In this document: positions 23,868-32,059 of the stretch, piece by piece
Numbering within the stretch: position 1 is the stretch's first letter
Layout: each line of letters starts with the position of its first letter
Position numbers and translations under genes: made by a program
The notes under the pieces: generated by a model
Told to the model about the DNA's origin: nothing
Databases searched by the model: none
Seen by the model: the letters and a program-made list of their open reading frames with translations, nothing else
Origin: CAZUXY01 sp964624235
GTDB lineage: Bacteria; Spirochaetota; UBA4802; UBA5368
Length of the DNA: 45,694 nucleotides
Direction of reading: 5' to 3'
Assembly (NCBI GenBank): GCA_964624235.1
Contig: CAZUXY010000041.1
Location: 1 to 45,694, forward strand

Positions 23868-24956
23868 TCAGAACTCGAGGGAAACGCCGCCTAGATAATG
23901 AGGCTCCCATTCCCCCTCTTTGAAGTCCCGTCCTTCATCCAGTTTGTAGGCGGCCCCTGCGCCCGCGAATACGGCCAGCAGTTCCGTAATGTGGAAACCG
24001 ACCATGGCCCTTCCCAGGGATACATACCGGTCCTTTTCACCCTTCACGCTGTACAAATCCTTGTTGTCGATATTCATGAATCCAAGGTCCGCGTCGAAGT
24101 AGAACCTGCCCGCGGGAACGCGCACCCCGATGTAGAACTGGGCGGCCAGGCACTCGTCGATCGGATTGTGATTGTCCTGGTTGAGCCCGCCGGCCGCGAG
24201 TATGGTGTACACATATCCCGCGCGGAACCGCACGCCGGCATTGACCGCCATGAGGTTGCTGCCCCACGCGACCAGGTCTATGCCGCCGTTTTCGGCGATG
24301 TTGATGAGTCCTATCGGAACTCCCCGCATGTTCTTCGCGATGTTCACGATCCCCAGCTGTACGCCCCTCACCTCGCCGGCCACGTTCACCACACCCAGCT
24401 GCATGCCGCGCAGGTCTCCGGCAACGTTCACCGGCGCCGCCTGCAGCCCTTTGAAGTTGCCCCTGGTGTAGCTGGCGACACCCGACGCCTGCATCCCGCG
24501 GAAATCCTTCCCTGTATACCCGGCGATTCCCGAAAGCTGCAGCCCGACCAGGTTCATTCCCGTAAAACTGAAGATGCCGGCGCCCTGTACGCCAGAAAGG
24601 TCGCGCGCGGCAAGGGTGGTGATGCCCGATCCCGCAACGCCCCTGATGTTCTCACCGGTATAGGCGAAAATCCCAGAAGCCTGTACGCCCTTCATGTCAT
24701 GGCGCACGATCGAGCTGATATAGCTCAGATCAACACCTGACACCGAACCGATCTGGCCGTAAATCAGCGCGAAGTTCGCGTAGGTCGTGTCCTCACGGTC
24801 CTTGTTGGTGCTCAGCGGATAGAGCACCTGCACCGTGAAGTAATGGTCTTTTTTTACGGCGGCCTGCTTCTTTTCCGCGGCCGGTTCTTCAACGGCCGCG
24901 GCCGGCGCACCCGCCAGGGCGGCACATAGTATCATCCCTGCGATACATCTTTTCAT
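23868..24956 (-). CDS. Surface-repeat protein of the LA_2272 type, probable outer-membrane or exported protein
   Basis: The product has 362 residues starting MKRCIAGM, with GGAGGA four bases upstream; an ATG four codons earlier overlaps that site. A signal peptide covers about residues 1-22. Residues about 80-230 are about ten imperfect repeats of about 20 residues built on G-(V/L/M)-Q-(L/A)-x-(G/P)-(I/V)-x-(N/S), for example FRGMQASGVASYTRGN and VRGVQLGIVNIAKN. The last 130 residues (IDLVAWGSNLMAVNAGVRFR to HYLGGVSLEF) have alternating hydrophobic residues and a terminal Phe, as in outer-membrane barrels. This is the pattern of Leptospira LA_2272-family repeat proteins, whose function is unknown. 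The C-terminal part is closely similar to the end of the caspase-repeat protein encoded just upstream, so the two arose by duplication. A terminator follows. Confidence 0.8.
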   Translation of the reverse strand: MKRCIAGMILCAALAGAPAAAVEEPAAEKKQAAVKKDHYFTVQVLYPLSTNKDREDTTYANFALIYGQIGSVSGVDLSYISSIVRHDMKGVQASGIFAYTGENIRGVAGSGITTLAARDLSGVQGAGIFSFTGMNLVGLQLSGIAGYTGKDFRGMQASGVASYTRGNFKGLQAAPVNVAGDLRGMQLGVVNVAGEVRGVQLGIVNIAKNMRGVPIGLINIAENGGIDLVAWGSNLMAVNAGVRFRAGYVYTILAAGGLNQDNHNPIDECLAAQFYIGVRVPAGRFYFDADLGFMNIDNKDLYSVKGEKDRYVSLGRAMVGFHITELLAVFAGAGAAYKLDEGRDFKEGEWEPHYLGGVSLEF

Positions 24957-25247
24957 ACATTCCTCCATAGTCAGAGACAGTGTCGTAACGCTGAAGCCGA
25001 AAGCACCCGGGCGGCGCTACCCTTGCCCCGGCAACGGGGCGCATGTGCGCGGCGGGTGCGGCGGCTCATAGGTTGAACACCGGCACGCCGCCTGGCTGTC
25101 ACCATGGGACGAAATATTTTTTCATGAAAGATAATCAGGCAGGTGAGCATAAGGAAAGAGGTGTACTATCTTTACACCGCGGTCATGAGGGGGAAACCCG
25201 GAGACGCATCCGGCGACGGCAGGGGAAGGAATTCCGGCGGTACTGTT

Positions 25248-27419
25248 TTAAAACTGTAGCCCCACTCCCGCCAGCACCAGGGGCTTGTAGGAACCGTCGG
25301 CCGCGTCGCCGTCGACATCGAAGAGGTAGCTAACCCCACCGCCGGCAAAAAAAGTGATATGGTGCAGTACAAGCACGCCCGCAGTGATCCTGGCCTGAAG
25401 GGCGAACCGGTCTTTATCGACTTTATCGCTGAAGAGCTCCCCGTTGTCGATGTGCATGAAACCGGCATCGACATCGATATAGACGATCTCGGGATCGATC
25501 ATGGAAAGGATTTTACCCCTGATTCTATACCCGGCATGGAACGCCCAAGACTGCGAGGCGTCCAGGGCCTCATCGCCCTCCAGGTTCATCCAGCCGGCGG
25601 AGAACATGGTATAGACGCTGCCCGACCTGAACCGCACCCCGGCATTCGCCGCGGTGAGATTGCTGCCCCACGCCACCAGGTCGACACCCCCGTTGCGCGA
25701 GAGGTTCACCAGGCCCAGGGGGACCCCATTCATCTCGTCCGCGACGTTGACCAGGCCCAGCTGAAAGTGTCCCCGGCCGACGTCACCGGCCGCGTTGACC
25801 AGGCCCACCTGTGTTCCTTTAAGGTCTCCCGCGACGTTGATGATCCCTATCTGTGATCCCCTGACCTCTCCCGCGACATCAACGATACCGAGCTGCAGTC
25901 CCTTCAGGGGGCCCGAGATATTGACTACCGACATCTGCAGGCCCGTGAAACTCTCCCCGGCATAATTGAATACCGATGAGGCCTGGACGCCCCGGTATTC
26001 CTTTCCCGTGTAGTTGAACACCGCCGCAAGCTGGGTGCCTCCCATGCTCCCCCTGGTGATGTTGAATACGGCTGAAAGCTGCAGGTACCGGGCGTCACCC
26101 CGCACGTAGTTCATGATGTAGGCCATCTGGGCGCCCTTCATGTCGCCGCCGACATAGTTCGCGATGAGGTTCATCATGACCCAGCGGGCGTCCTCGTCGG
26201 TCAGGCCCAGTCCCAGGCCCAGGCTCAAACCCTCAAGCCGTGCGCAGTAATCGCCGAAGAGGCTGAATGCCCAGCGGTGGACGGTCTTCCCCTCCCCGCT
26301 CTTCAACGGGACCAGCGAGAAACTGAAGGGGACTTTCCGGTACGACGGGTCTCCTTTTCTGAGCACGGCCGCGTCCATGCCCGCCGCCGTGAAGCTTGCG
26401 GGATCGAGCCGTTTTTCGCCCCGCCCGGAGATGATCAGGCGCGACTGGTAGAGCTTCCCTTCCTTCTCGTTCAGAACCACGTACTCCCCGCCCTCGAGGG
26501 CCAGGTTGATCTCTTTGCCCGGCTGTTTGTTCAGCTCGGCCACCAGGTTGTTGCGGTCGTCCCTGATCGACAGCCTCCCCCTTATGGAGGGATGGATGAT
26601 CAGTCCCGCCGCGCCTTTACGCGTATCGGTGATCACCACATCGCCGGTGCCCGACATCTGTATGTGATAGTTGGGATGCTGCGGCCCGCCGTAAGTCTTC
26701 TCGGTGCGCGCCAGGGTCTCGTGGTAGGCGTACTGGTAGCTTTCGTTCAGGGTGATGCGCCGGTCCCCGTTCATGTCGGCGGCGCCCATGAGTCCCGAGA
26801 TGAGGTAATGGGTGAAAAACGAGCCCCGAATGCGGTCGGATTCCTGGGAGACCTCGTCGGATGAGCTCGAGGTGAGGAAGGCGTACCCCCTCATGTTCTG
26901 TGAGGAATCCACCATGAAGGGGGCCTGCATGGTGCCGCCCTTCATCCGCGTGAAGGCGCCCGATGAACAGGAATCCAGCACGGCGATGCGCACGTCGGCG
27001 GGCATCTTCTCGATCGACTCCCTGAGTTCGCGGTACGGGAACTTTTCCCTGCCCAGAAGCAGGCCTTCCTCGTCGGAGTGGCCCGAGTAATAGAAGATCA
27101 CCTCCACCCTGCGCGCCGCGCTCTTCGCCCTGAGCACCTCGCGGCGCAGGTCTTCCAGCCCGCGGGCGAAGGCCTTATGGTCGGGTTCGACCAAAAGCGT
27201 CGCGTCGGAGGGGTGTACCCCTCCCATGCGGGAGAGCACCTTCATGAAGGCCCGGGCGTCTGAGACGGCGTACTGCAGCCGCACCCGGCCGGGACCGCCG
27301 TAATTCGATCCCACCACCAGGGTGAACCTCCTGGCGGCCTGCGATTCCCCGCGGCCCCCCGGCGGGTACACTACCGCGGCAACCGCCATGATGATTATAC
27401 ACGCTATGGTTCTTTTCAC
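25248..27419 (-). CDS. Secreted caspase-fold (C14) protease fused to surface repeats
   Basis: The product has 723 residues. A signal peptide covers about 1-25. A caspase-like domain follows at about 30-275: the first strand RRFTLVVGSNYGG, the catalytic His114 in FYYSGHSDEEG and Cys151 in VLDSCSSGAFTRMKGG, then AFLTSSSSDEVSQES and a substrate-pocket-like stretch SFFTHYLISGL with MNGDRRITLNESYQYA. A linker domain at about 280-400 and about nine surface repeats at about 405-590 (for example YRGVQASSVFNYAGESF, LKGLQLGIVDVAGEV) precede a barrel-like end (VDLVAWGSNLTAANAGVRFR to LVLAGVGLQF). Both catalytic residues are intact. A caspase domain attached to LA_2272-like repeats is unusual. The start overlaps the upstream gene's stop by four bases, so it is translated with the anti-sigma-like protein. 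Confidence 0.85.
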   Translation of the reverse strand: MKRTIACIIIMAVAAVVYPPGGRGESQAARRFTLVVGSNYGGPGRVRLQYAVSDARAFMKVLSRMGGVHPSDATLLVEPDHKAFARGLEDLRREVLRAKSAARRVEVIFYYSGHSDEEGLLLGREKFPYRELRESIEKMPADVRIAVLDSCSSGAFTRMKGGTMQAPFMVDSSQNMRGYAFLTSSSSDEVSQESDRIRGSFFTHYLISGLMGAADMNGDRRITLNESYQYAYHETLARTEKTYGGPQHPNYHIQMSGTGDVVITDTRKGAAGLIIHPSIRGRLSIRDDRNNLVAELNKQPGKEINLALEGGEYVVLNEKEGKLYQSRLIISGRGEKRLDPASFTAAGMDAAVLRKGDPSYRKVPFSFSLVPLKSGEGKTVHRWAFSLFGDYCARLEGLSLGLGLGLTDEDARWVMMNLIANYVGGDMKGAQMAYIMNYVRGDARYLQLSAVFNITRGSMGGTQLAAVFNYTGKEYRGVQASSVFNYAGESFTGLQMSVVNISGPLKGLQLGIVDVAGEVRGSQIGIINVAGDLKGTQVGLVNAAGDVGRGHFQLGLVNVADEMNGVPLGLVNLSRNGGVDLVAWGSNLTAANAGVRFRSGSVYTMFSAGWMNLEGDEALDASQSWAFHAGYRIRGKILSMIDPEIVYIDVDAGFMHIDNGELFSDKVDKDRFALQARITAGVLVLHHITFFAGGGVSYLFDVDGDAADGSYKPLVLAGVGLQF

Positions 27420-28252
27420 GGCTTGTCCTCTTTTTTCAGGAGCACCGAGTACTGCCTCATGCCGTACGCGGCGCTGACGGGCAGCGGTTCCTTTAAGGCG
27501 GCCCGCGGCCGCGCGGCCAGATTTTCCGCGGCCCGCATGACGGCTTTCGTGTCGATGGGCCGGCGTGACGTCACCAGGAAGAAGCGCTCGAAACCCGGCG
27601 CGTCGTCCAGACGGTAGGCGCGGCCCAGAAGCACCCTGCGGCCGCGGATGAGCTTTTCCCCCTCCTTACCGCTTTCAGGGAAATGCAGGGTCACGGCGCC
27701 CCTTCCGTCTATCGAAAGTATCATGCCGTAGGGCTCCGCGGGCGCGACATAGGCCAGCTGCAGCAGGTCACCCGGACGCACGGTGTCGCCCTCCTTCAGC
27801 CGCGTCACACCGCCGTCGGCGGTACGGTATACATGCAGCCCGGCGGCAAGTCCCTTAAAGCGCTCCGTATCGGGCACCGGCGTCTTTGACATCATGGAAT
27901 CACGGTCCATCACCAGCGGTTTCGCCAGAAAAATCACCACCGCCGCAGTCGCGAAGACCGACGCCGGATAGAGTATTCTGTATAATCTTCCCGAAAATCT
28001 TCCCGGGGTCTTGCCTGTACCCTCCGCCGTGCGTACGCCGGCATAGACGGCCCGCGTCCTGATATACCGGGCCATGTCGTCGGCGGGGTATCGCTCCAGT
28101 ATCGCGCGGTTCGACGCTTCCAGTTCCCGCAGGCGGGCCTTCAGTCCCCCGTCCGCGGAAATGAGTTTTTCCATTTTCTTCATCTGCGCCGGCGGCAGCT
28201 CGCCCAGGAGGTAACGTTCGAGCTTCCATTCGGGTATGGCGTTGTTACTCAT
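27416..28252 (-). CDS. One-TM anti-sigma-factor-like protein with DUF4384-like exterior domain
   Basis: The product has 278 residues. The cytoplasmic part at 1-90 opens with a helical anti-sigma-like segment (WKLERYLLGELPPAQMKKMEKLI) but has no zinc-binding His-Cys-Cys motif. A single membrane helix lies at about 92-112 (LYRILYPASVFATAAVVIFL). The exterior domain at about 135-220 matches the DUF4384 pattern: EGDTVRPGDLLQLAYVAP, GMILSIDGRGAVTLHFPESG, and a strand series ending ERFFLVTSRRPID. In other bacteria proteins of this design sit between an ECF sigma gene and a caspase gene. It overlaps the sigma gene by eight bases and the caspase gene by four, so the three are one translational unit. 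It probably binds the sigma factor inside and senses a signal outside. Confidence 0.75.
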   Translation of the reverse strand: MSNNAIPEWKLERYLLGELPPAQMKKMEKLISADGGLKARLRELEASNRAILERYPADDMARYIRTRAVYAGVRTAEGTGKTPGRFSGRLYRILYPASVFATAAVVIFLAKPLVMDRDSMMSKTPVPDTERFKGLAAGLHVYRTADGGVTRLKEGDTVRPGDLLQLAYVAPAEPYGMILSIDGRGAVTLHFPESGKEGEKLIRGRRVLLGRAYRLDDAPGFERFFLVTSRRPIDTKAVMRAAENLAARPRAALKEPLPVSAAYGMRQYSVLLKKEDKP

Positions 28253-28733
28253 ACAGCAGTTCCTCCATACTTCCGGCCCTTTCTTTCAGTTTCCGCAGCC
28301 GTTTGCGCACTCCCGACACCGAGAGCCCCACTTCGGCCGCCACCTCCTCGTACGTCATGCCATCCACGTAATGCATCACGGCTATCTCCCGCGTCGAGGG
28401 CGGCTCACCCCTGAAGATCCTGTCCAGCAGGTCGTTGAGGACGATCCGCTCGTCAGGGGCGTCGTCAACGGCAATCACCGCCATGATTTCGTCCCCCGGC
28501 GCCGTCCCGGCCCGTTTCTCCGCACGTATCATGTTGAGGCACACGTTGGTGGCCATGCGGAACAGCAGGCTGGACGGATACCTGTCCTCAAGGCGGTCCC
28601 GGTACCCCAGGAGCCGCACGAAAACCTCCTGCATGGCGTCCAGGGCGCGGTGTTCATCCCCCAGAAGGGACCGGCACCGGCGCAGTACCATTGGTCCGTA
28701 TCGTGTGTAGTAATCCTCTACGTTTATGCCCAT
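28245..28733 (-). CDS. ECF-type RNA polymerase sigma factor
   Basis: The product has 162 residues from the ATG giving MGINVEDYYTRYGPMVLRR; a GTG 60 bases upstream would add 20 residues without family resemblance. Region 2 is seen in RYGPMVLRRCRSLLGDEHRA, AMQEVFVRLL and LLFRMATNVCLNMIRAEKR. Region 4 is the HTH GMTYEEVAAEVGLSVSGVRKRLRKLKE. It directs transcription of a small regulon, probably including its own operon, and is likely held inactive by the downstream membrane protein. It heads the operon; the upstream gap of about 390 bases to ribH is shared by divergent promoters. Confidence 0.88.
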   Translation of the reverse strand: MGINVEDYYTRYGPMVLRRCRSLLGDEHRALDAMQEVFVRLLGYRDRLEDRYPSSLLFRMATNVCLNMIRAEKRAGTAPGDEIMAVIAVDDAPDERIVLNDLLDRIFRGEPPSTREIAVMHYVDGMTYEEVAAEVGLSVSGVRKRLRKLKERAGSMEELLYE

Positions 28734-28882
28734 GCGGCCCGATCCTGCGGGGCGCCTGTAGTATGCAACAAAACCGGCAGCCGGATCTGTCACCCTTACC
28801 GGACATTTTCACCCCGCGCCACGAGTTTTTTTGTAAAACACCGGCGGGGCCCCGTACCGGTTTCGCCCCGTTCCACGGTCTT

Positions 28883-28911
28883 TTGAAAAAGACACTTTTG
28901 TAAAGTATAAA
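28883..28911 (+). promoter_or_regulatory. Putative sigma-70 promoter for ribH-nusB
   Basis: TTGAAA at 28883-28888 and TATAAA at 28906-28911 are 17 bases apart. The leader to ribH would be about 200 bases; it holds a second TATAAT at 29026-29031 without a good -35 and shows no FMN-aptamer sequence. The rest of the gap between the divergent genes (28734-29121) contains no ORF. Confidence 0.5.
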
Positions 28912-29121
28912 ATCACGACCGCCGGCGTGCTGGATCCTGAATTCAGGGATTCATCAGGGCACCGCGCCGCGGCCGGCCTGCACGGCCAAAAAAGGCTTGA
29001 CGGTCGCATGTTTCTGTAAAAACCCTATAATGATACAGACCACTGAAGCCGGCCGCGTTTGAGAGCGGTTAAGGCGCATAATTACGGGGTGGGGTTTATT
29101 CCAGATTAAACGGTACGGTAC

Positions 29122-29583
29122 ATGAAAACGATAGAGGGCAAACTTGACGCATCGGGCCTTAAAGTGGCCATAGTGGTTTCCAGGTTCAACGAGTTCATTA
29201 CCCAGAAACTTCTGGGCGGCGCACTGGACTGCCTCAAAAGGAACAACGCCGATGATGAAAACATAACCGTGCTGTGGGTGCCCGGTTCCTTCGAAATCCC
29301 CGCCGCCGCCAGGAAACTCTCGAACGCGGGAAAATTCAACGCCGTCATCTGCCTGGGGGCGGTGATACGGGGGGCCACCCCGCATTTCGACTACGTCGCC
29401 GCCGAGGTCTCGAAAGGCGTCGCCCAGGTGGGGATGAATTCGGACATTCCCGTGATCTACGGCGTGTTGACCACCGACACCATCGAGCAGGCCATAGAGC
29501 GGGCGGGCACAAAATCGGGAAACAAGGGTTTTGACGCGGCACTCTCGGCTATCGAGATGGCCGATCTGTACCGACAATTATAA
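29122..29583 (+). CDS. ribH: 6,7-dimethyl-8-ribityllumazine synthase
   Basis: The product has 153 residues, the usual length. It joins the ribityl-diaminouracil to dihydroxybutanone phosphate in the penultimate step of riboflavin synthesis, as a 60-mer or pentamer in the cytoplasm. Diagnostic stretches are VSRFNEFI, WVPGSFEIPAAA, CLGAVIRGATPHFDYV with the conserved His, GVLTTDTIEQAIERAG and the phosphate-binding GNKGFDAA. No other riboflavin gene is adjacent. It is followed after three bases by nusB, an arrangement seen in many bacteria. Confidence 0.97.
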   Translation: MKTIEGKLDASGLKVAIVVSRFNEFITQKLLGGALDCLKRNNADDENITVLWVPGSFEIPAAARKLSNAGKFNAVICLGAVIRGATPHFDYVAAEVSKGVAQVGMNSDIPVIYGVLTTDTIEQAIERAGTKSGNKGFDAALSAIEMADLYRQL

Positions 29584-29586
29584 TAA

Positions 29587-30033
29587 ATGGGACATCGACG
29601 CAAAGCACGGGAGTACGCACTGCAGGGACTCTATATGTACGAAACGGTGCAGACCCCACGGGAGGAACTGGAAAGCCTCGGCTGGGTGGAGAAAGAGATT
29701 ACCGGTGAAACCAGGGACTTTGCGGTAGTCCTGATCAACGGCGCACTTGACCATATCAGAGAGATAGACCTGCTGATAGAAAAATATTCAAAGAACTGGA
29801 AGTTCGAGCGGATCAGCGCCGTCGATAAATCCATAATGCGGTTATCCATTTACTCGCTGCTCTACCTCCGGGACATTCCCGCCATCGTATCAATCAACGA
29901 AGGCATCGAGCTGGGAAAGATATACGGAGGGGAAAGCTCCGGGCAGTTTATCAACGGCATCCTGGACGCCGTCAGGAAGAACGAACCGAACATGGAGGGC
30001 GGAAACGAGGGTGAGCCAGATAAGGAAAGGTAG
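29587..30033 (+). CDS. nusB: Transcription antitermination factor NusB
   Basis: The product has 148 residues. The all-helical NusB fold signature is clear: RRKAREYALQGLYMYE at the N-terminus, NWKFERISAVDKSIMRLSIY with the basic boxA-binding residues, and the closing ISINEGIELGKIYG-ESSGQFINGIL. It binds boxA RNA with NusE (S10) to keep polymerase from terminating in rRNA operons. It starts three bases after the ribH stop codon, and its last 23 bases overlap the TPR gene, indicating translational coupling through all three genes. Confidence 0.96.
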   Translation: MGHRRKAREYALQGLYMYETVQTPREELESLGWVEKEITGETRDFAVVLINGALDHIREIDLLIEKYSKNWKFERISAVDKSIMRLSIYSLLYLRDIPAIVSINEGIELGKIYGGESSGQFINGILDAVRKNEPNMEGGNEGEPDKER

Positions 30034-32050
30034 ATTTACCCTGTCTAAGGATGACAGCGATCTCACTCCGGATGAGATAAAAACGAACCGCCTGGGCATG
30101 GAGGGGCTCGCCGGGAAAAGATACATGCCCCTCATCATCGTCAGCTCAGTCGCACTGGCGGCCATTATACTTGTGGTAGTGCTCACCTTCGTATACAAAA
30201 AACCGGGCATCTTCGCCCCAAAGGACAAACAGACCGCGGTTGAAATACCCCTGGGGGATACCGACAAAAAACTTTTGCCACAGGGCGACGTCGACAACAT
30301 TCACCTCAAACGGGGGATTGAAAGTTATCACAAGGGTTACTTCAACGACGCCCTGGCCGAATTCAATGAGGTGGTCGAGTCATCGGCAAGCGACCGTGAA
30401 AAGGCCATGGCCCTCACGTATATAGGCATCATCTACGACGACCGCGGCGACTACGCGAAGGCGATAGAAAGCTACAACCGCGCCCTCACCTATGACCGCA
30501 AGAACCCCATCACCTACCGCAATCTTTCCCTGGCCTATCGCCACAGGAAAGACTACGAAAAAGCCATGGAGTACGCCGAGAAGGCGGTGGGTCTGGATTC
30601 CGGCAACGTCAACAACCGTATCCTGCTGGGAAACATACTCTACGACCGCGGCGATTACAAGGGCGCGGTCGAAGAGTACCAGGCGGCGCTGAAGATCGAG
30701 CCCGAGAACGGGACCGTCCTCTACAACCTGGCCATGGCGCTCCTCAAAAAGGGCGACGAGGTGGCGGCCATCGAGTATTTCAAGAGAGCGGGAGCATCGG
30801 ACAAGATCGGCGATATCGCCGGCATGGCCTACGGCAAGCTGGGAGTCCTCTTTACCCAGCGCAAGGACTTCGACCTGGCCGAGAAGTACCTTAAACTGGC
30901 CTCGTCGGTAAAGCCGTCGGACCCCGTGGTGCGCTATAACCTCGGGATCGTATACCTGAAACAGAACAAGAACGAGGAAGCGCTCAAAGAGTTCCTTAAA
31001 GCCGAGGAGATGGGAAAGGGTGATCCGCGGATACTGGAGAGCCTGGGCGAGGCCTTCTTTTCCCTCAGGGACTACCAGCGCAGCATCGACACCTACAACA
31101 GGGTGCTGGAAAGCAACCGGAGAAACGTGAGGATCCTTTCTCGCATCGCGGAGATATACTACGAGAAGGGCGACCTCGACAGGGCGTATGAATTCTACCA
31201 TAAAATAACCACGCTGGAACCGGCGTCGGAAAACGCCCGCATGGCCTACCTGAACATGGGCAACATTCTTGACGACGCGCAGCGCTTCGATGAAGCCATC
31301 GAGGCCTATCAGAAGTCGCTGGCCATCAGTCCCAAGGACGCGGATGCCCTCTATAATCTCGGCATCGCCTACAAGCACGCGGGGAAACCGGAGCTTGCGA
31401 TCGAATCGTGGCGCAAGGCCGCAGATATGAGCCCCGACAACCCCCAGGCGCTCATGGCGCTGGCCGATTACTATTACGAGAAGGGCCATCTGGACATGGC
31501 CATGGACGAGTATCAGGTGATACTGCGCCGGTGGCCCAACATCCAGGAGGGCCATTTTAACCTGGCGGCCATCTATTTCAAGAAAAACCTGCTGGACTAC
31601 TCCCGCGAGGAATACAAGAGGGTCATAGAGATCAACGACCGCAACGATTTCGCCCGGAAGGCTTACATAAACCTGGGGGTCATCGCGTCAAAAACCGGCA
31701 AGCCGGGGGACGAGACCGCCGCGAACGCCATGGGCTATGTGCAGAAAGCGCTGCTGCTTAAACCAGGCGACGGTGACGCCCTCTACGCGCTGGGAACGGT
31801 CTACGCGAAACAGGAGATGTGCGAAAAGGCCATCGACACCTTCATGCAGGCGCTCAGGGCCACCAGCGACGGGAAACTGATTTCGGAATGTTACAACAAC
31901 ATAGGCAAGTGCTATTACAAGCAGGGAAAATACAAAAAAGCCCTCCAGTCCTTCACGCGCGGCATTGAAGAGGACCCGACCAATGAGGAGATCCGCATGA
32001 ACCGGAAGACCGCGATGCAGGCATACGAAGACGAACTGGCCCGGAAATAA
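30011..32050 (+). CDS. Membrane-anchored TPR-repeat protein
   Basis: The product has 679 residues; the GTG start lies within the 3' end of nusB after ACGAGG. A single membrane helix lies at about 38-58 (MPLIIVSSVALAAIILVVVL) with a basic cytoplasmic N-terminus. From about residue 100 to the end there are about 16 tetratricopeptide repeats (for example ALTYIGIIYDDRGDYAKAIE and ADALYNLGIAYKHAGKPELA), a scaffold for protein assembly on the outer face of the cytoplasmic membrane. No catalytic domain is visible. Large TPR proteins are frequent in spirochaetes. Its partners are unknown; the dGTPase gene follows after nine bases. Confidence 0.9.
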   Translation: MSQIRKGRFTLSKDDSDLTPDEIKTNRLGMEGLAGKRYMPLIIVSSVALAAIILVVVLTFVYKKPGIFAPKDKQTAVEIPLGDTDKKLLPQGDVDNIHLKRGIESYHKGYFNDALAEFNEVVESSASDREKAMALTYIGIIYDDRGDYAKAIESYNRALTYDRKNPITYRNLSLAYRHRKDYEKAMEYAEKAVGLDSGNVNNRILLGNILYDRGDYKGAVEEYQAALKIEPENGTVLYNLAMALLKKGDEVAAIEYFKRAGASDKIGDIAGMAYGKLGVLFTQRKDFDLAEKYLKLASSVKPSDPVVRYNLGIVYLKQNKNEEALKEFLKAEEMGKGDPRILESLGEAFFSLRDYQRSIDTYNRVLESNRRNVRILSRIAEIYYEKGDLDRAYEFYHKITTLEPASENARMAYLNMGNILDDAQRFDEAIEAYQKSLAISPKDADALYNLGIAYKHAGKPELAIESWRKAADMSPDNPQALMALADYYYEKGHLDMAMDEYQVILRRWPNIQEGHFNLAAIYFKKNLLDYSREEYKRVIEINDRNDFARKAYINLGVIASKTGKPGDETAANAMGYVQKALLLKPGDGDALYALGTVYAKQEMCEKAIDTFMQALRATSDGKLISECYNNIGKCYYKQGKYKKALQSFTRGIEEDPTNEEIRMNRKTAMQAYEDELARK

Positions 32051-32059
32051 GCTTTGTAC

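Noticed and set aside
28996..29031. TTGACG and TATAAT as a promoter pair
   Set aside because: The spacer would be 23 bases, too long for a normal sigma-70 promoter; only the pair at 28883-28911 has 17-base spacing.
28912..29121. FMN riboswitch before ribH
   Set aside because: The conserved aptamer words of the RFN element were looked for and not found.
30380..31555. A 391-codon open frame on the minus strand inside the TPR gene
   Set aside because: The plus strand holds clear TPR repeats; the opposite frame is open only because of the GC-rich third codon positions.
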